Shown: positions 29,768 through 39,001, counted from the stretch's first letter. The stretch: DNA of 64,000 nt from Cupriavidus sp. MP-37 (GCF_020618415.1 NZ_CP085344.1:2007001-2071000); one strand, 5' to 3'. Program-made: numbers and translations. Notes: a model not told the origin generated them from the letters alone.

Positions 29768-30364
29768 ATGGAATCTTCGGCGGTGCCTTGGTCACAGGGC
29801 GTGCAAGTACTGTCTTGGCTGGCGCGCGAGCCATGTGTGCGAAATCCGGATGCTGTAGCGCGAGCGTGGGAGGTGATGGCCCCTGCCGCACCGACGCTGG
29901 CCGATTGCGGACGGATGTATGCAGCCTATGGCCGGAGCTTTTCAGTCGCCCAACTGCGCTACATCGCGCAGCATTCGGCAGCGCTGTCGCTCGCGCGCTG
30001 GGCGGCCTCCGGTTGGCCTTATCTGCGGTTCAATGAGGACCATGGCTTTACCGCCGGCCCCACCTACGTCGCGCTCCGACCAGGTCAGGTGACGCCCAGC
30101 TTCTGGGCATTTTGCTTCGGCACCGTGACCATGTTCGGCCTGGCCGTCGCGGCATTCACCTATGGCAAGACTTCCGGCGGCGTGGGCGGTTTGGTGCTGG
30201 CGGCCATCTGCTTGGCCTTTCTGATGCTCGAGTTCGTCGATTTGCGCAGCCGTCACCATGCACGGCGCGCGATCGCCCTGTGCGCGGCGGGGCCACACGC
30301 CGACAGCATGACGGTCGCCGTGATGCCAACAAGGGGATTCGGCTTGAAGGATTCCGTGTTTTGA
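29768..30364 (+). CDS. Uncharacterised membrane protein
   Basis: A 198-residue protein that I do not recognise. The first 110 residues are soluble (WEVMAPAAPTLADCGRMYAA, RYIAQHSAALSLARWAASGW). Two membrane helices follow (FWAFCFGTVTMFGLAVAAF and GGLVLAAICLAFLMLEFV), then a basic loop and a short tail. A GTG at 29738 in frame is an alternative start; ATG 29768 has GGGGGGCGGAC before it. It lies between dif and a recombinase gene and could be element cargo. Confidence 0.6.
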   Translation: MESSAVPWSQGVQVLSWLAREPCVRNPDAVARAWEVMAPAAPTLADCGRMYAAYGRSFSVAQLRYIAQHSAALSLARWAASGWPYLRFNEDHGFTAGPTYVALRPGQVTPSFWAFCFGTVTMFGLAVAAFTYGKTSGGVGGLVLAAICLAFLMLEFVDLRSRHHARRAIALCAAGPHADSMTVAVMPTRGFGLKDSVF

Positions 30365-30450
30365 GCCCGAACCGCTCGGCAACGAAGGGGCAAGATTGTA
30401 GTCCCTTATTCGTCCGTACAGCCCGCTATTGGCGCCCTTGCGGGTGTCAT

Positions 30451-32181
30451 TTACGCCCCAAATGCCTCTCCGATCTGCCTTGCCCTTTTTACCTCGTCGC
30501 TGTGCAGGTAGATCGACGTCGTCGACACGGACGCATGCCGCAGGTTGTCTCGAACGATGGTCAGTTCCGCGCCGCTTCCTAGCGCGTGTGTGGCGTGCGT
30601 ATGGCGCATCCAGTGGGGACTGGCGCGGCGCAGCTTGTCCGCCGCCGCCGGATGGTCCGCACCAATGACATCCGCAGCCAGCTTGAAGAACCGCTTCACC
30701 ACATGCCATAGCCGCGTGCTGGAGATGCCGATCTCGGGCTCGCTGCCCAGATCACCGACCAGGCGGACCTCGGGACGCCACAAACGCCGACTGATGGGCA
30801 GTCCGCGTTCCGTCAGGTAGCGCTCCACCGCCCGCCGCGCCAACGGGGGCATTGCCACGTTGCCGCTGCGGCCGCCCTTGCCGGTCAGCTCGAGCCATTC
30901 GTCGCCTTGCGCGTCGGTCCAGATATCCCCGAGCGTGGCTCCTACCAGCTCGCTGGGACGTAGCCCCGTTGCATAGGCAAAATCCAGCACGAAGCGCAGG
31001 CGCTGCGCCGCGGCGGCCTCCCAACCGTAGGACCACTCGAGCCCGTCGGCAATGGTCCGCACCAACTTCCATTCACCGTCGGTAAAGGCGCGCGAATTGT
31101 CCAGCGCCGCGGTGCGGCCGCCGCCGCGCACCTTGATGCCGGCGAAGGGATTGGCCAGCACGTAGCGTTGCTCGACCAGCCACCGGAACATCGCCCCAAG
31201 GATGGACAGCGCATGGGCGACCGAGCGTGCGGCCAGCGCACCGGTGAACGGCCGCCAGTCCGGCGACGAGCGCGGGCGTGGCGGCCCGACCCACCGCTCT
31301 CGTGGCATGGGACGCCGCAGGAAGGCGCGGTAGGCCACGGCGTCTTCGGTGGTCAACGACGACAGCGGCCGCTGACGCTCGACGATGGCCCACAGGATCA
31401 GCCGTTCCGCTTCCTTGCGGTAGGTGCGGTGAGTAGCCGGTGACTCGTGCAGCGCCAGCCAGGCCTGCACCGCCTCGTAGTCGTTGTCCGCGGTCAAGGT
31501 GCACGTCGCGCGCGGGGCGCGAAAGCGCCCTTCGGAGCCGTCGACCTGATGGGGCAAGCGTAGCTGCTCCCACGGCACGACGCTGCTGCGCCGCTCCTGC
31601 ACGATCAGCGCGCGGGCCCGCTCGGTCAGCTCGGGATGCGCGGCGAAGAACGCCTCGATCTGTCTGGCACCGGTCGCGCCCAGCCTCGGGATGGCTGCCC
31701 ACCAGCGTCGGCGCCTGGGCACGCGCACCGTCAGCGCCGCCAGCGTCTCGATGCCGTGGGCGCGCAGGGCGGCGACGGCGCGGGCCGGTAGCCAGCGGCC
31801 GATGTCGTCGGTGATCGCTGGCTGTGGCGTCGGCAGCGTGCGCAGGACCTCGATAGCACGGTCGGCCACCCTGCCCTGCGCCACCCGCGCCGACGCCGGC
31901 ATCTCGAACAACGCGGCCAGATCGTCGCGGCCGCGCTCGCGTGCCAGCAAGGCAAGCCGGCGGCGAATGCGGCCCAGCACGGCGCGCGAGGATTGGCCGC
32001 GCGCCCTCTCCTCCCCCAGGTATTGCGCCACGGCTTGCCGGGAGCTCAGGCCGGCATGCCAGGCACGCAGCGCGGCCAGGGACGCGGCATCGGGGAGTGC
32101 CGTGGAGGCATCGGTCGGGGCCGTATCCATACCCGTGCTGGCGGATGATGTGGAGTTAGGTAGGGTCAGGCGTGATTTCAT
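30451..32181 (-). CDS. Tyrosine recombinase with N-terminal DUF3701-type domain
   Basis: This 576-residue site-specific recombinase has an extended N-terminal region (about 200 residues), a SAM-like core-binding domain (about 220-340, TADNDYEAVQAWLALHES) and a C-terminal catalytic domain with Arg in ATGLRPSELVG, HxxRH in HWMRHTHATHAL and Tyr in TTSIYLHSD. All key residues are present. A recombinase-site-like inverted repeat lies 28 bp upstream of its start. A second, truncated relative is fused to an ATPase piece at 37509-38798. Confidence 0.92.
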   Translation of the reverse strand: MKSRLTLPNSTSSASTGMDTAPTDASTALPDAASLAALRAWHAGLSSRQAVAQYLGEERARGQSSRAVLGRIRRRLALLARERGRDDLAALFEMPASARVAQGRVADRAIEVLRTLPTPQPAITDDIGRWLPARAVAALRAHGIETLAALTVRVPRRRRWWAAIPRLGATGARQIEAFFAAHPELTERARALIVQERRSSVVPWEQLRLPHQVDGSEGRFRAPRATCTLTADNDYEAVQAWLALHESPATHRTYRKEAERLILWAIVERQRPLSSLTTEDAVAYRAFLRRPMPRERWVGPPRPRSSPDWRPFTGALAARSVAHALSILGAMFRWLVEQRYVLANPFAGIKVRGGGRTAALDNSRAFTDGEWKLVRTIADGLEWSYGWEAAAAQRLRFVLDFAYATGLRPSELVGATLGDIWTDAQGDEWLELTGKGGRSGNVAMPPLARRAVERYLTERGLPISRRLWRPEVRLVGDLGSEPEIGISSTRLWHVVKRFFKLAADVIGADHPAAADKLRRASPHWMRHTHATHALGSGAELTIVRDNLRHASVSTTSIYLHSDEVKRARQIGEAFGA

Positions 32182-32208
32182 GGGGGCCAGTTTAGCGCAG
32201 CGAACTGG

Positions 32209-32238
32209 CTATTACGATAAGAATACTTATCTCAATAG
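32209..32238. other. Candidate tyrosine-recombinase core site
   Basis: Two inverted 12-bp arms, CTATTACGATAA and TTATCTCAATAG (10 of 12 bases matching), flank a 6-bp centre GAATAC. Arms of 11-12 bp around a 6-bp crossover are the geometry of Xer/phage-type core sites. It overlaps a second palindrome CAATAGCG-T-CGCTATTG (32233-32249). It lies just upstream of the recombinase gene. A single copy only was found, so assignment is inference. Confidence 0.45.
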
Positions 32239-32338
32239 CGTCGCTATTGGCAGCGGGATCCGGCACATGGCCTAACAGTATGCCGATCTTGCTGGCATCA
32301 GCACGTGCCTCGCAGCTCGCCATGGGGGACCGGCCTCC

Positions 32339-33724
32339 CTAAGCTCGTGGCTGGCGCCGCGGGAAGGTCAGAATAAAGCGGGTGAGACCGCCTGACGACT
32401 CAGCCGAGATTCCACCGCGGTGCGCCACCATGATGGCTTGCGTGATCGACAAGCCAAGCCCCACGCTGTCCGAATCAGCGCGCGCCCTGGACTTGTCGGC
32501 CCGAAAGAACCGGTCGAACAACGACGGCAACAGCTCGGGATCGATCCCCTCGCCCTGGTTCTCGACCACGATGGTGGCGCCGCCGTCTTGCTCGCATGCC
32601 TTGATCACAATCGCTTTGCCGCTGGGCGTATACCGCAGTGCGTTCGACAGCAGATTGCTCAGTGCGCGGCGCAACATCAGGCGATCGCCCACGATGCTGG
32701 CGTCGCCCTGCAGGCGCAGCTGCACACCCTTGTCCTCGGCCAAGGCGTCGTAGAAATCAAACAGCGCGCGGGCCTCGTCGCCGACATGGATCGACTCCTC
32801 GTTGGGCAGCGTGATGCCGTGCTCCATCTTGGCCAAGTAAAGCATATCGGACACCATGCGGCCAAGGCGCAGCAGCTCCTCGGCGTTGGAGGCCAACACG
32901 TCGCGGTACTTGGCGGCCTCGCGCGGCTGCGACAACACGACATGGGTCTGGGTCATCAGGTTGGTGATCGGCGTGCGCAATTCGTGAGCCAGGTCGGACG
33001 AGAATTCGGACAATCGCCGGAAATCGTCCTGCAAGCGCTCGAGCATGGCATTCAGCGTCGCCGCCAGATCGGCCATCTCCACCGGCACGGTCTCCACGGG
33101 CATGCGGGCGTCAAGGTGATTCGACGTGACACCCTTGGCGCGAGAGGCCATCGTTCGCAACGGCGCCAGACCGCGCCTGGCTGCCCACCAGCCGAACAAG
33201 CCGCTGGCGAGCACCGCCAACGTGGTATAGAAGGCCAGCGAGCGACGAAACGCGTGCATAAAGTGGGCATGGATTTCGGTGTCCATGCCGACCATCACCG
33301 CCAAGGGCACCGACTCGCCGGGCACTGTCGCGTGCGCGCGCATACCTCGGTATTCCTTGTCTCCCTGCTGCCAGCTCAAGGTCGTCTCATCCGGTCCAAG
33401 CCGGCCAATAACGTTGAGCATGGCGCCAAAATCGAACCCATTGGTGCGGTAAATGACGTCACCTTTCGCGGTGCTCACATGGGCGACAAAACCGGGGTGA
33501 TGTTCCACCATTTCCGCAAGACGGCTCGGCAGGTGCGTGCTGGATTGCTCCTGAGCGATCTTTTGAATCAGACGAACGTTGTCCCCAAGCACCACATAAT
33601 CTTCGTCGGCAAAATGCCGGTCCATGGAAAGCCAGATCAGTATTCCGAGGCCAAGTAGCACCAATGCCGACGTCAGAGAAAACAACAACGTCAGCCGCAT
33701 GGTCAGCGACATACGGCGCTTCAT
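32339..33724 (-). CDS. copS: Heavy-metal sensor histidine kinase (CopS-type)
   Basis: This 461-residue membrane kinase has an N-terminal helix ([20 protein letters not shown]), a periplasmic domain, a second helix near residues 170-190, a HAMP linker, the phospho-acceptor His in [15 protein letters not shown], the N box [11 protein letters not shown] and ATP-lid [13 protein letters not shown]. The open frame extends to 33871, but ATG 33724 overlaps the regulator stop (ATGA). It lies opposite a copA leader, the standard copRS arrangement, so Cu is the likely signal. CzcS-like Zn/Cd sensing cannot be excluded. Confidence 0.88.
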   Translation of the reverse strand: MKRRMSLTMRLTLLFSLTSALVLLGLGILIWLSMDRHFADEDYVVLGDNVRLIQKIAQEQSSTHLPSRLAEMVEHHPGFVAHVSTAKGDVIYRTNGFDFGAMLNVIGRLGPDETTLSWQQGDKEYRGMRAHATVPGESVPLAVMVGMDTEIHAHFMHAFRRSLAFYTTLAVLASGLFGWWAARRGLAPLRTMASRAKGVTSNHLDARMPVETVPVEMADLAATLNAMLERLQDDFRRLSEFSSDLAHELRTPITNLMTQTHVVLSQPREAAKYRDVLASNAEELLRLGRMVSDMLYLAKMEHGITLPNEESIHVGDEARALFDFYDALAEDKGVQLRLQGDASIVGDRLMLRRALSNLLSNALRYTPSGKAIVIKACEQDGGATIVVENQGEGIDPELLPSLFDRFFRADKSRARADSDSVGLGLSITQAIMVAHRGGISAESSGGLTRFILTFPRRQPRA

Positions 33725-34407
33725 TCTTGCCCCTCGGGCGCTTCCAGCACGTACCCCATGCCTCGCACCGTCTGAATCAGCTTGGCGTCGAAGTCGTCGT
33801 CGATCTTGGCTCGCAAGCGGCGAATCGCAACGTCGATCACATTGCTGTCGCTGTCGAAGTTCATATCCCACACCTGGGACGCAATCAACGAGCGGGGCAG
33901 AACTTCTCCCCGCCTGCGGGCGAGCAGTTCGAGCAGCGCAAACTCCTTGCTGGTCAGCGCTATCCGGCGACCTCCGCGCGAAGCGCGACGTCGACTAAGA
34001 TCAAGCACCAGGTCGCCCACCTGAATGCGGTCCAGCCCCATCTGCACAGTGCCGCGGCGCAGCAGCGTCCGGACGCGAGCCAACAGTTCGGAGAATGCAA
34101 ATGGCTTTACCAGGTAATCGTCCGCGCCGAGCTCCAGTCCCTTGACCCGATCAGCGACGCTGTCGCGGGCAGTAAGGAACAAGACCGGAACCGCGCTCTC
34201 GGCCGCGCGCAGGCTCAGCAGAATTCTCCAGCCATCGAGGTCCGGCAGCATGACGTCGAGAATAATCAGATCGTAAGACTCGTTGAGCGCCAGGTGTTGT
34301 CCATCAAGCCCGTTGCCAACCAGGTCGACAACGAATCCGGCCTCGGTCAATCCCTGGCGCAGGTACTGGCCTGTCTTGGATTCGTCCTCTACGACGAGCA
34401 GTTTCAT
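33721..34407 (-). CDS. copR: Heavy-metal response regulator (CopR-type, OmpR family)
   Basis: This 228-residue regulator has a receiver domain ([15 protein letters not shown], phospho-Asp in [12 protein letters not shown]) and a C-terminal winged helix ([39 protein letters not shown]). It overlaps copS by 4 bp and is divergent from the truncated copA gene. It is a candidate to bind the GTAAT-N6-GTAAT repeats found upstream of copA and several other genes in the window. Confidence 0.9.
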   Translation of the reverse strand: MKLLVVEDESKTGQYLRQGLTEAGFVVDLVGNGLDGQHLALNESYDLIILDVMLPDLDGWRILLSLRAAESAVPVLFLTARDSVADRVKGLELGADDYLVKPFAFSELLARVRTLLRRGTVQMGLDRIQVGDLVLDLSRRRASRGGRRIALTSKEFALLELLARRRGEVLPRSLIASQVWDMNFDSDSNVIDVAIRRLRAKIDDDFDAKLIQTVRGMGYVLEAPEGQE

Positions 34408-34504
34408 GTTCGAGCTTCCTTTTTCCGATTGTATGGCTGCGCTTGGGTCAGCCCATGGCGAGTCTACGCAGCCCTGCTCCGAGTGGCCCGGACATTACCG
34501 GAAT

Positions 34505-34548
34505 GTAATGTTCAGGTAAGTTGTCGGTAGCCTCGTCCTCGTTACTCT
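34505..34548 (+). promoter_or_regulatory. Metal-responsive promoter of the copA leader
   Basis: GTAAT (34505) and GTAAG (34516) form an 11-bp-spaced direct repeat; ATTAC lies a further 11 bp upstream, giving also the inverted repeat CATTAC-N6-GTAATG (34493-34510). A -10-like TACTCT starts 38 bp from the first repeat, and the copA ATG is 49 bp after it. No good -35 box is present, as expected for an OmpR-family activator. Confidence 0.7.
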
Positions 34549-34596
34549 CTCTTTGCCGCTGTCCGATGCGGCCATTCAAGCAAAAAGGACTATTTC

Positions 34597-34761
34597 ATGG
34601 GACGTGATCGACAGTCTGGCATTGTGCTGGCCAACCTACCGCGCCGCCGCTTCGTGCAGGGTCTGGCTGCGGGGGGTGTGATGGCAGGATTGTCCGGTCT
34701 TGGGGGCATCGCGTGGGCCCAAGCATCAGACAAGCCGCGCTCGTACCGCCAAACGGGCTGA
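34597..34761 (+). pseudogene. copA: copA multicopper oxidase, only the Tat leader remains
   Basis: The 54-residue frame begins with a twin-arginine signal peptide (LPRRRFVQGLAAGGVMAG ... GGIAWAQA), as in CopA copper oxidases, then runs into unrelated codons and stops. CopA is normally about 600 residues, so nearly all of the enzyme is lost. Position opposite copRS and the metal-type promoter agree with copA identity. Whether the small peptide is still made and exported is unknown. Confidence 0.75.
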
Positions 34762-34762
34762 A

Positions 34763-34867
34763 GCGCAGCAACACAAGCCACAGAAGCCGGACGACTCCAA
34801 GGCGATGTTGCGCCACCATGACGCCATGATGCAAAAGTGTCGCGAAATGATGGATCAGACCAAGTAA
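34763..34867 (+). pseudogene. 3' end of an unidentified Met/His-rich gene
   Basis: In another frame directly after the copA leader is a 35-codon tail, AQQHKPQKPDDSKAMLRHH followed by DAMMQKCREMMDQTK and a stop. The Met, His and Cys content suggests a copper-linked periplasmic protein. It probably marks the far side of the deletion that removed copA and its downstream genes. Confidence 0.45.
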
Positions 34868-35365
34868 CCCAGCCGCTCTCCGGTGCGCTGCGTGCGCGCG
34901 GTCGCCGGAGCGATCTCCGGGCGGGCATCAACTAGGCGGCCACCGCCCTTATCCGGCGCACTACGCGGCCGCCGGTCCAGCAACAACTTAGCCCGCCCAT
35001 CATGCGCTTATGCATCAACAGCATGCCTACCACAGCCAGGATGGCAATCACGCAGATGATTGTGCACACAACTCGCACGGAGGCGGCTCTTCCGATGGAC
35101 CCGCGATGGGTGGCACGCCGCAGCCGCCGGCACGAATGAGCGACTTCGTCAACGGTGACGGCGCAACGAATCGACGCTAGGGATGTCTTCGCCATGCTCG
35201 ACCGGACGCTGAGACGGCATCCCGTCGCCGCTGGTGGCGGCCGGAAGAACCGACGCGTTTAATGACAGCGACGTTGCAGTCCTGTAGTCCGCGCGGGCTT
35301 TCGCGTGACCGTAGAGAGCCAAAAAGTTAGCGTCATGGCCGTTCTGCCGTTGGCAGCCGATCGTG
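34868..35365. other. Region without a confident gene
   Basis: About 500 bp. A minus-strand frame (34932-35195, or a shorter form from about 35080) encodes a possible small membrane protein with VVCTIICVIAILAVVGMLL and a basic C-terminus. No clear ribosome site is seen, so it is only a candidate. Nothing else is recognised. Confidence 0.3.
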
Positions 35366-35692
35366 CTACGCCATGGCGCGGCATGCCTGCGCACAACGCC
35401 GGCACGCTTGAGCGCATTCCTGGCAATGCTGAGCCGCATGTCGCTCGCACTCGGCACCGCATGCTTCGCAAGCGGTCGCGCAAAGGTTGCACAGATCCTT
35501 GGCGAAGCGACTTCCCCGCGCCATATAGGCGCTGGCCATCCGGCACATTGCGGCGCAATCGAGATCCAGGCGAATGCACTCGGCCATCTCGTGTACGTTC
35601 GGCTCACTTAGACACGAGGCGGCGCAGTGCTCGCATGCCACTGCGCAAGCATTGCACTCGTCGATACAGTGTTGAAAATTCTGATGCGGCAT
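35366..35692 (-). CDS. Cys-rich four-helix-bundle copper-binding protein
   Basis: This 108-residue protein contains about 20 Cys in CxxC and CxxxC spacings (CIDECNACAVACEHCAASC, CNLCATACEACGAEC, CQECAQACRRCAQAC), typical of the Csp/DUF326 copper-storage family. It lacks a signal peptide, so it is probably cytosolic like Csp3. AAGGAG precedes the ATG. It lies among copper genes and probably buffers Cu(I). Confidence 0.9.
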   Translation of the reverse strand: MPHQNFQHCIDECNACAVACEHCAASCLSEPNVHEMAECIRLDLDCAAMCRMASAYMARGSRFAKDLCNLCATACEACGAECERHAAQHCQECAQACRRCAQACRAMA

Positions 35693-36317
35693 GGTCGGCT
35701 CCTTGAAGTGATGACGCCACGTCGGCGCCGCTATCGTCACAGCAATATTTGGACCGGCCGCACCGCGAGGCCGCAGCGCTCGCACGTTTTGCCCTCCCTT
35801 TGCTCGCGACGGTGCTATGACCGCGCTCATTTCCGCTTAAAGATTGAGGCCAAATTACAAGGCGAGGAATATCTTTCAGGAATAAGCTTGCGCGTTGATT
35901 ACAGCCCGGTAATGTCGTGGCCTGCCGGCACTTCGAGTTTATGGCGACTTAGTATTTCGCTGGTCATGCGCGGATGACTCCGTTTGATTCGCTTCCTTGG
36001 GAGGGGCGATGCCAACATTGCTCGGGCTGACCAGTTCGTCCCGCACACGCGCCTCTTCTCGCGTTGCCTTCGCCGACGAGCGTTCTCCCGCGCGATGCCC
36101 GGCGCTCAATTTGAGACCAGCATTCACGCGCGGGCTATCCAATCACGGCACGCGCTTTGCTATCTGCTTTGCTATCTGTTGGGCTGCCAGTGCCGCCGCG
36201 CCACCAAGGGACGGCGCCCGGCGCACGCAAGCACCATGGCGTTGACCCGCGATGTCGGGAAGTCCTGGACGCCTGCGCCGATAACCTGTGCCGCCATGAA
36301 ACTCGGTACAAGGAGGC
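35693..36317. other. Intergenic region with no recognised gene
   Basis: About 620 bp with only short open frames lacking similarity. A perfect 12-bp tandem duplication, CTTTGCTATCTG twice, lies at 36155-36178. Promoters for the flanking genes are expected here but not identified. Confidence 0.4.
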
Positions 36318-37487
36318 ATGATGGGCTCGATCTCCATCTGGGCGGCCACGCGCCCGCGTCGGCCTCGACCGGCCCTTGAGGGCGACCTGCGCGTCGACGT
36401 GGTGATCGTCGGTGCCGGCATCACGGGCCTGACCGCCGCCCTGCTGCTCGCAAAGACCGCCCGGTCGGTGGCGGCGATCGAAGCCCGTGCCGTAGGCGCG
36501 GGTGATAGCGGCGGCTCCACCGGTAACCTGTATCAGACCGTCACCGGTGGCCTCGAAACGCTGGCGGCTAAGTGCGAAGCGGACACCGCCCGCGCCGTCG
36601 TAGCGTCTCGCGGGGAAGCGATCGCCTGGATCGAGCAGCAAGCGCAGGCGATGGGGCCGAGCAGCGGCTTCCGCCGCTGCCCGATGTACCAGTATCCGCT
36701 AAGCCCGGATGCCGAGCCGACCATACTGGGGGAGCTGAAGGCATTGCGCGCAGCAGGTCTGGACGCGCAGTTGGCCTCTGAGATGCCCCCCGGCTTGCCC
36801 GCCGCAAAGGGCGCGGTGCTTCTGCTTTCGGCACAAGCGCAGTTCCATCCGATCGGCTATCTGCACGCCTTGGCCCTGCAAGCCGAACACGCCGGCGCCC
36901 GCCTCTTCGAAAACTCCCCTGCCCTCGAGCTGGACCTGGAAGTCGGCGTCGTTCGCACACGGACCGGTACCGCCTTCGGCCACCATATTGTGCTGGCCAC
37001 CCATTCCCCGCTGGGTTTTCACTTGGTGCAAGCCGGCATGGCTGTGCGCCGCGAATATGGTTTGGCCTTCCACGAACAAGCCGTTCCGGCTGGCATCTTC
37101 TGGGCGCAGGCCCATCCCAGGCTATCGGTCCGCGGATTGGAGGCAAACGGCAAGCATTACTTGCTTTGCATCGGTGAACACCACGAAACGGGAAGGCATG
37201 ATGCAGCCGCGGCACTCGCTCAACTTGAACGGGCCGCGCAGGAATACCTGGCTGTCGGTTCACCCGTTCAGCGCTGGTCGGCACAACACTTTCATTCTCC
37301 GGACGGCCTTCCCTACATCGGCCGGGACGAGTCAGGGGCTTTCATCGCCACTGGTTTCTCCACCGACGGGCTGGTGTACGGCACAGTCGCGGCCCACATC
37401 ATTACTGATCAGATCATCGGCGCGCAGAGCCGTTGGAGTTCGCTGTACCTGGGGTCGCTTCAGAAAACGGAAAATATTGCACGCTAA
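36318..37487 (+). pseudogene. FAD-dependent oxidoreductase (DAO family), 3' end replaced by a Tn3-type repeat
   Basis: The 389-residue frame shows the dinucleotide-binding motif DVVIVGAGITGLTAALLLA and the C-terminal LPYIGRDESGAFIATGFSTDG of PuuB-like glycine/D-amino-acid oxidases. The last 11 residues, GSLQKTENIAR, are translated from a Tn3-family inverted repeat (37451-37488), not from the gene. Many relatives continue into further C-terminal sequence, often a Rieske domain, so the gene is probably truncated. AAGGAGG sits before paired ATGs at 36318 and 36321. Confidence 0.8.
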
Positions 37488-37488
37488 G
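37451..37488 (+). mobile_element. 38-bp terminal inverted repeat of a Tn3-family (Tn21-type) transposon
   Basis: Starts GGGGTCGCTTC, continues AGAAAACGGAAAATATTGC and ends ACGCTAAG, which is close to the 38-bp ends of Tn21/Tn501-like transposons. The outer end (GGGG) faces left, so the element would have extended to the right. No Tn3 transposase or opposite end was found. A copy with one base change is at 55423-55460. Confidence 0.85.
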
Positions 37489-37508
37489 CCAGTCGGCACG
37501 GACGTCGG

Positions 37509-38798
37509 CTACCGAGCGGCAAAGGCCTGACCTATTTGGTGTGCCCGCTTGACTTCGTCGCTTTGCAAGTAAATCGAGGTGGTGGCCACCGACGCGTGGC
37601 GTAGGTTATCGCGCACGGTGGTCAGTTCCGCGCCGCGAGCGAGGGCGTGTGTAGCGTGGGTATGCCGCGTCCAGTGGGGACTGGCTCGGCGCAGCTTTTC
37701 GGCGAGTGTCGGGTGGTCGCCGGCGATGATGTCCGCGGCCTGGCCAAAGAAGCGCCGCATTACCATCCACAGCCGGGTGCCGGTGATGTTAGTGACGCTG
37801 TCCTGCTCCAGGCTGGCGATCAAGGGTGTCCTGGGGTCCCAACGGGCTGGTGTCACCGGCAGTCCGCGCTGTACAAGATGCTGATCGAGTGCGGTTCGCG
37901 CAAGTGGCGGTAGCGCCACCTTTCCCGGGCGCCCACCTTTGCCGACCAGGTGCAGCCAGCGGTCGTTGCGCTCGTCAGTGCGGATATCGCCCAGCGTCGC
38001 GCCAACCAGTTCGCTGGCCCGCAGGCCGGTCGCGTAGGCAAAATCGAGAATGAAGCGCAAGCGCTGCGCTGCGGGCACGTCCCACCCGTACGACCATTCC
38101 AGGCCATCGGCAATGGTGCGCACCAGCAGCCATTCGCCCTCAGTAAAGCCACGTGTGGTATCGAGTGGCGCGACCCGCGTGCGGCCGCGGACTTTGATGC
38201 CGGCAAACGGGTTGGCCAATACATAGCGCTGCTCGCTTACCAACGGCAAATCCGAGACCAAGCAATCATGCCCCTCGCCTTCCCCATGTGCATGATCCTT
38301 GACGCCTTCGCGGTGTTCATGGTCTGCATGACCGCTCTTCCGGGCACCGATCTCAACCGGCGCGAGCCCGCGTTTTGACAGGGCCTGCTCGATCCCTGCC
38401 GCGGAGATCCGATCGTTGTCGAATTCGACGCGCGCTATGCCGGAGGCGCTGACTTCGGCCTCGATGACGCCGGGCAAGGCCCGCAGTTGGCTAGCTACGG
38501 TTCGCGCTCGTCGTTCGTGCCAGACGCCCTTCAATTGCCAAAGCACATGACCAAACCGCGACGAAATCACCGCACCCGTGCTTGTCACCAGCTCCCGGAT
38601 GCGGGCAAGGGAAATCGCTGCGGGATCGTAGTGGACACATATCTGTGAATCGCTATCAACATTTGCAGTTTTTATATGCGCCGCCTCGACGCCCTCTTTC
38701 CCTCTCAGTTCGGACAGCAACCGTTCTACACAGGGATCAGAGGAATCGGGAAGGCCAGGAAGCAAGACAGGAATGTCCAGGCGCAGCTTTTCGGTCAT
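37509..38798 (-). CDS. Chimeric ORF: metal P-type ATPase N-terminus fused to recombinase catalytic domain
   Basis: This 429-residue open frame joins two unrelated genes. Residues 1-187 resemble the cytosolic N-terminus of a Zn/Cd/Pb-type P-type ATPase, with two HMA-like folds and a His-rich linker (HADHEHREGVKDHAHGEGEG). From about residue 188 it matches the catalytic domain of the recombinase at 30451 (EQRYVLANPFAGIKVRG), keeping Arg (ATGLRASELVG), HxxRH (HWTRHTHATH) and Tyr (TTSIYLQSD). The ATPase membrane and P domains and the recombinase DNA-binding domains are missing. The junction is near 38237. It is probably a deletion scar. Confidence 0.85.
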   Translation of the reverse strand: MTEKLRLDIPVLLPGLPDSSDPCVERLLSELRGKEGVEAAHIKTANVDSDSQICVHYDPAAISLARIRELVTSTGAVISSRFGHVLWQLKGVWHERRARTVASQLRALPGVIEAEVSASGIARVEFDNDRISAAGIEQALSKRGLAPVEIGARKSGHADHEHREGVKDHAHGEGEGHDCLVSDLPLVSEQRYVLANPFAGIKVRGRTRVAPLDTTRGFTEGEWLLVRTIADGLEWSYGWDVPAAQRLRFILDFAYATGLRASELVGATLGDIRTDERNDRWLHLVGKGGRPGKVALPPLARTALDQHLVQRGLPVTPARWDPRTPLIASLEQDSVTNITGTRLWMVMRRFFGQAADIIAGDHPTLAEKLRRASPHWTRHTHATHALARGAELTTVRDNLRHASVATTSIYLQSDEVKRAHQIGQAFAAR

Positions 38799-38914
38799 TG
38801 TCGCGGGCTCCAGTCAGTCTGAATCGGCATTCACGCCGTTGCACACTATTAGCAACTAGTGTGCCCCGCATTGCAACAACAAAGCTCAACGAGTCAGCGC
38901 CCCAATGCCCCGCC

Positions 38915-38957
38915 GTAATGCGTTGGTAATGTGCCCGCAATCTGAGCGTACTATCTT
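38915..38957 (+). promoter_or_regulatory. Metal-responsive promoter with three 11-bp-spaced repeats
   Basis: GTAAT (38915), GTAAT (38926) and GCAAT (38937) are spaced by 11 bp; the -10-like TATCTT starts 37 bp from the first repeat and 50 bp before the ATG of the 39002 gene. It also lies 117 bp upstream of the divergent ATPase-recombinase chimera. Confidence 0.7.
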
Positions 38958-39001
38958 GCGGATGACAGGATCCTCATGTCATCCGTCCAGGAACCATACA
39001 G

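Noticed and set aside
29797..32181. CGCTATTGGC at both ends of the recombinase region as att duplication
   Set aside because: Ten shared bases at about 30423 and 32242 are too short and the surrounding sequence differs, so chance cannot be excluded.
35939..36142. 67-codon minus-strand frame
   Set aside because: No ribosome site, no recognisable composition or family; not supported as a gene.
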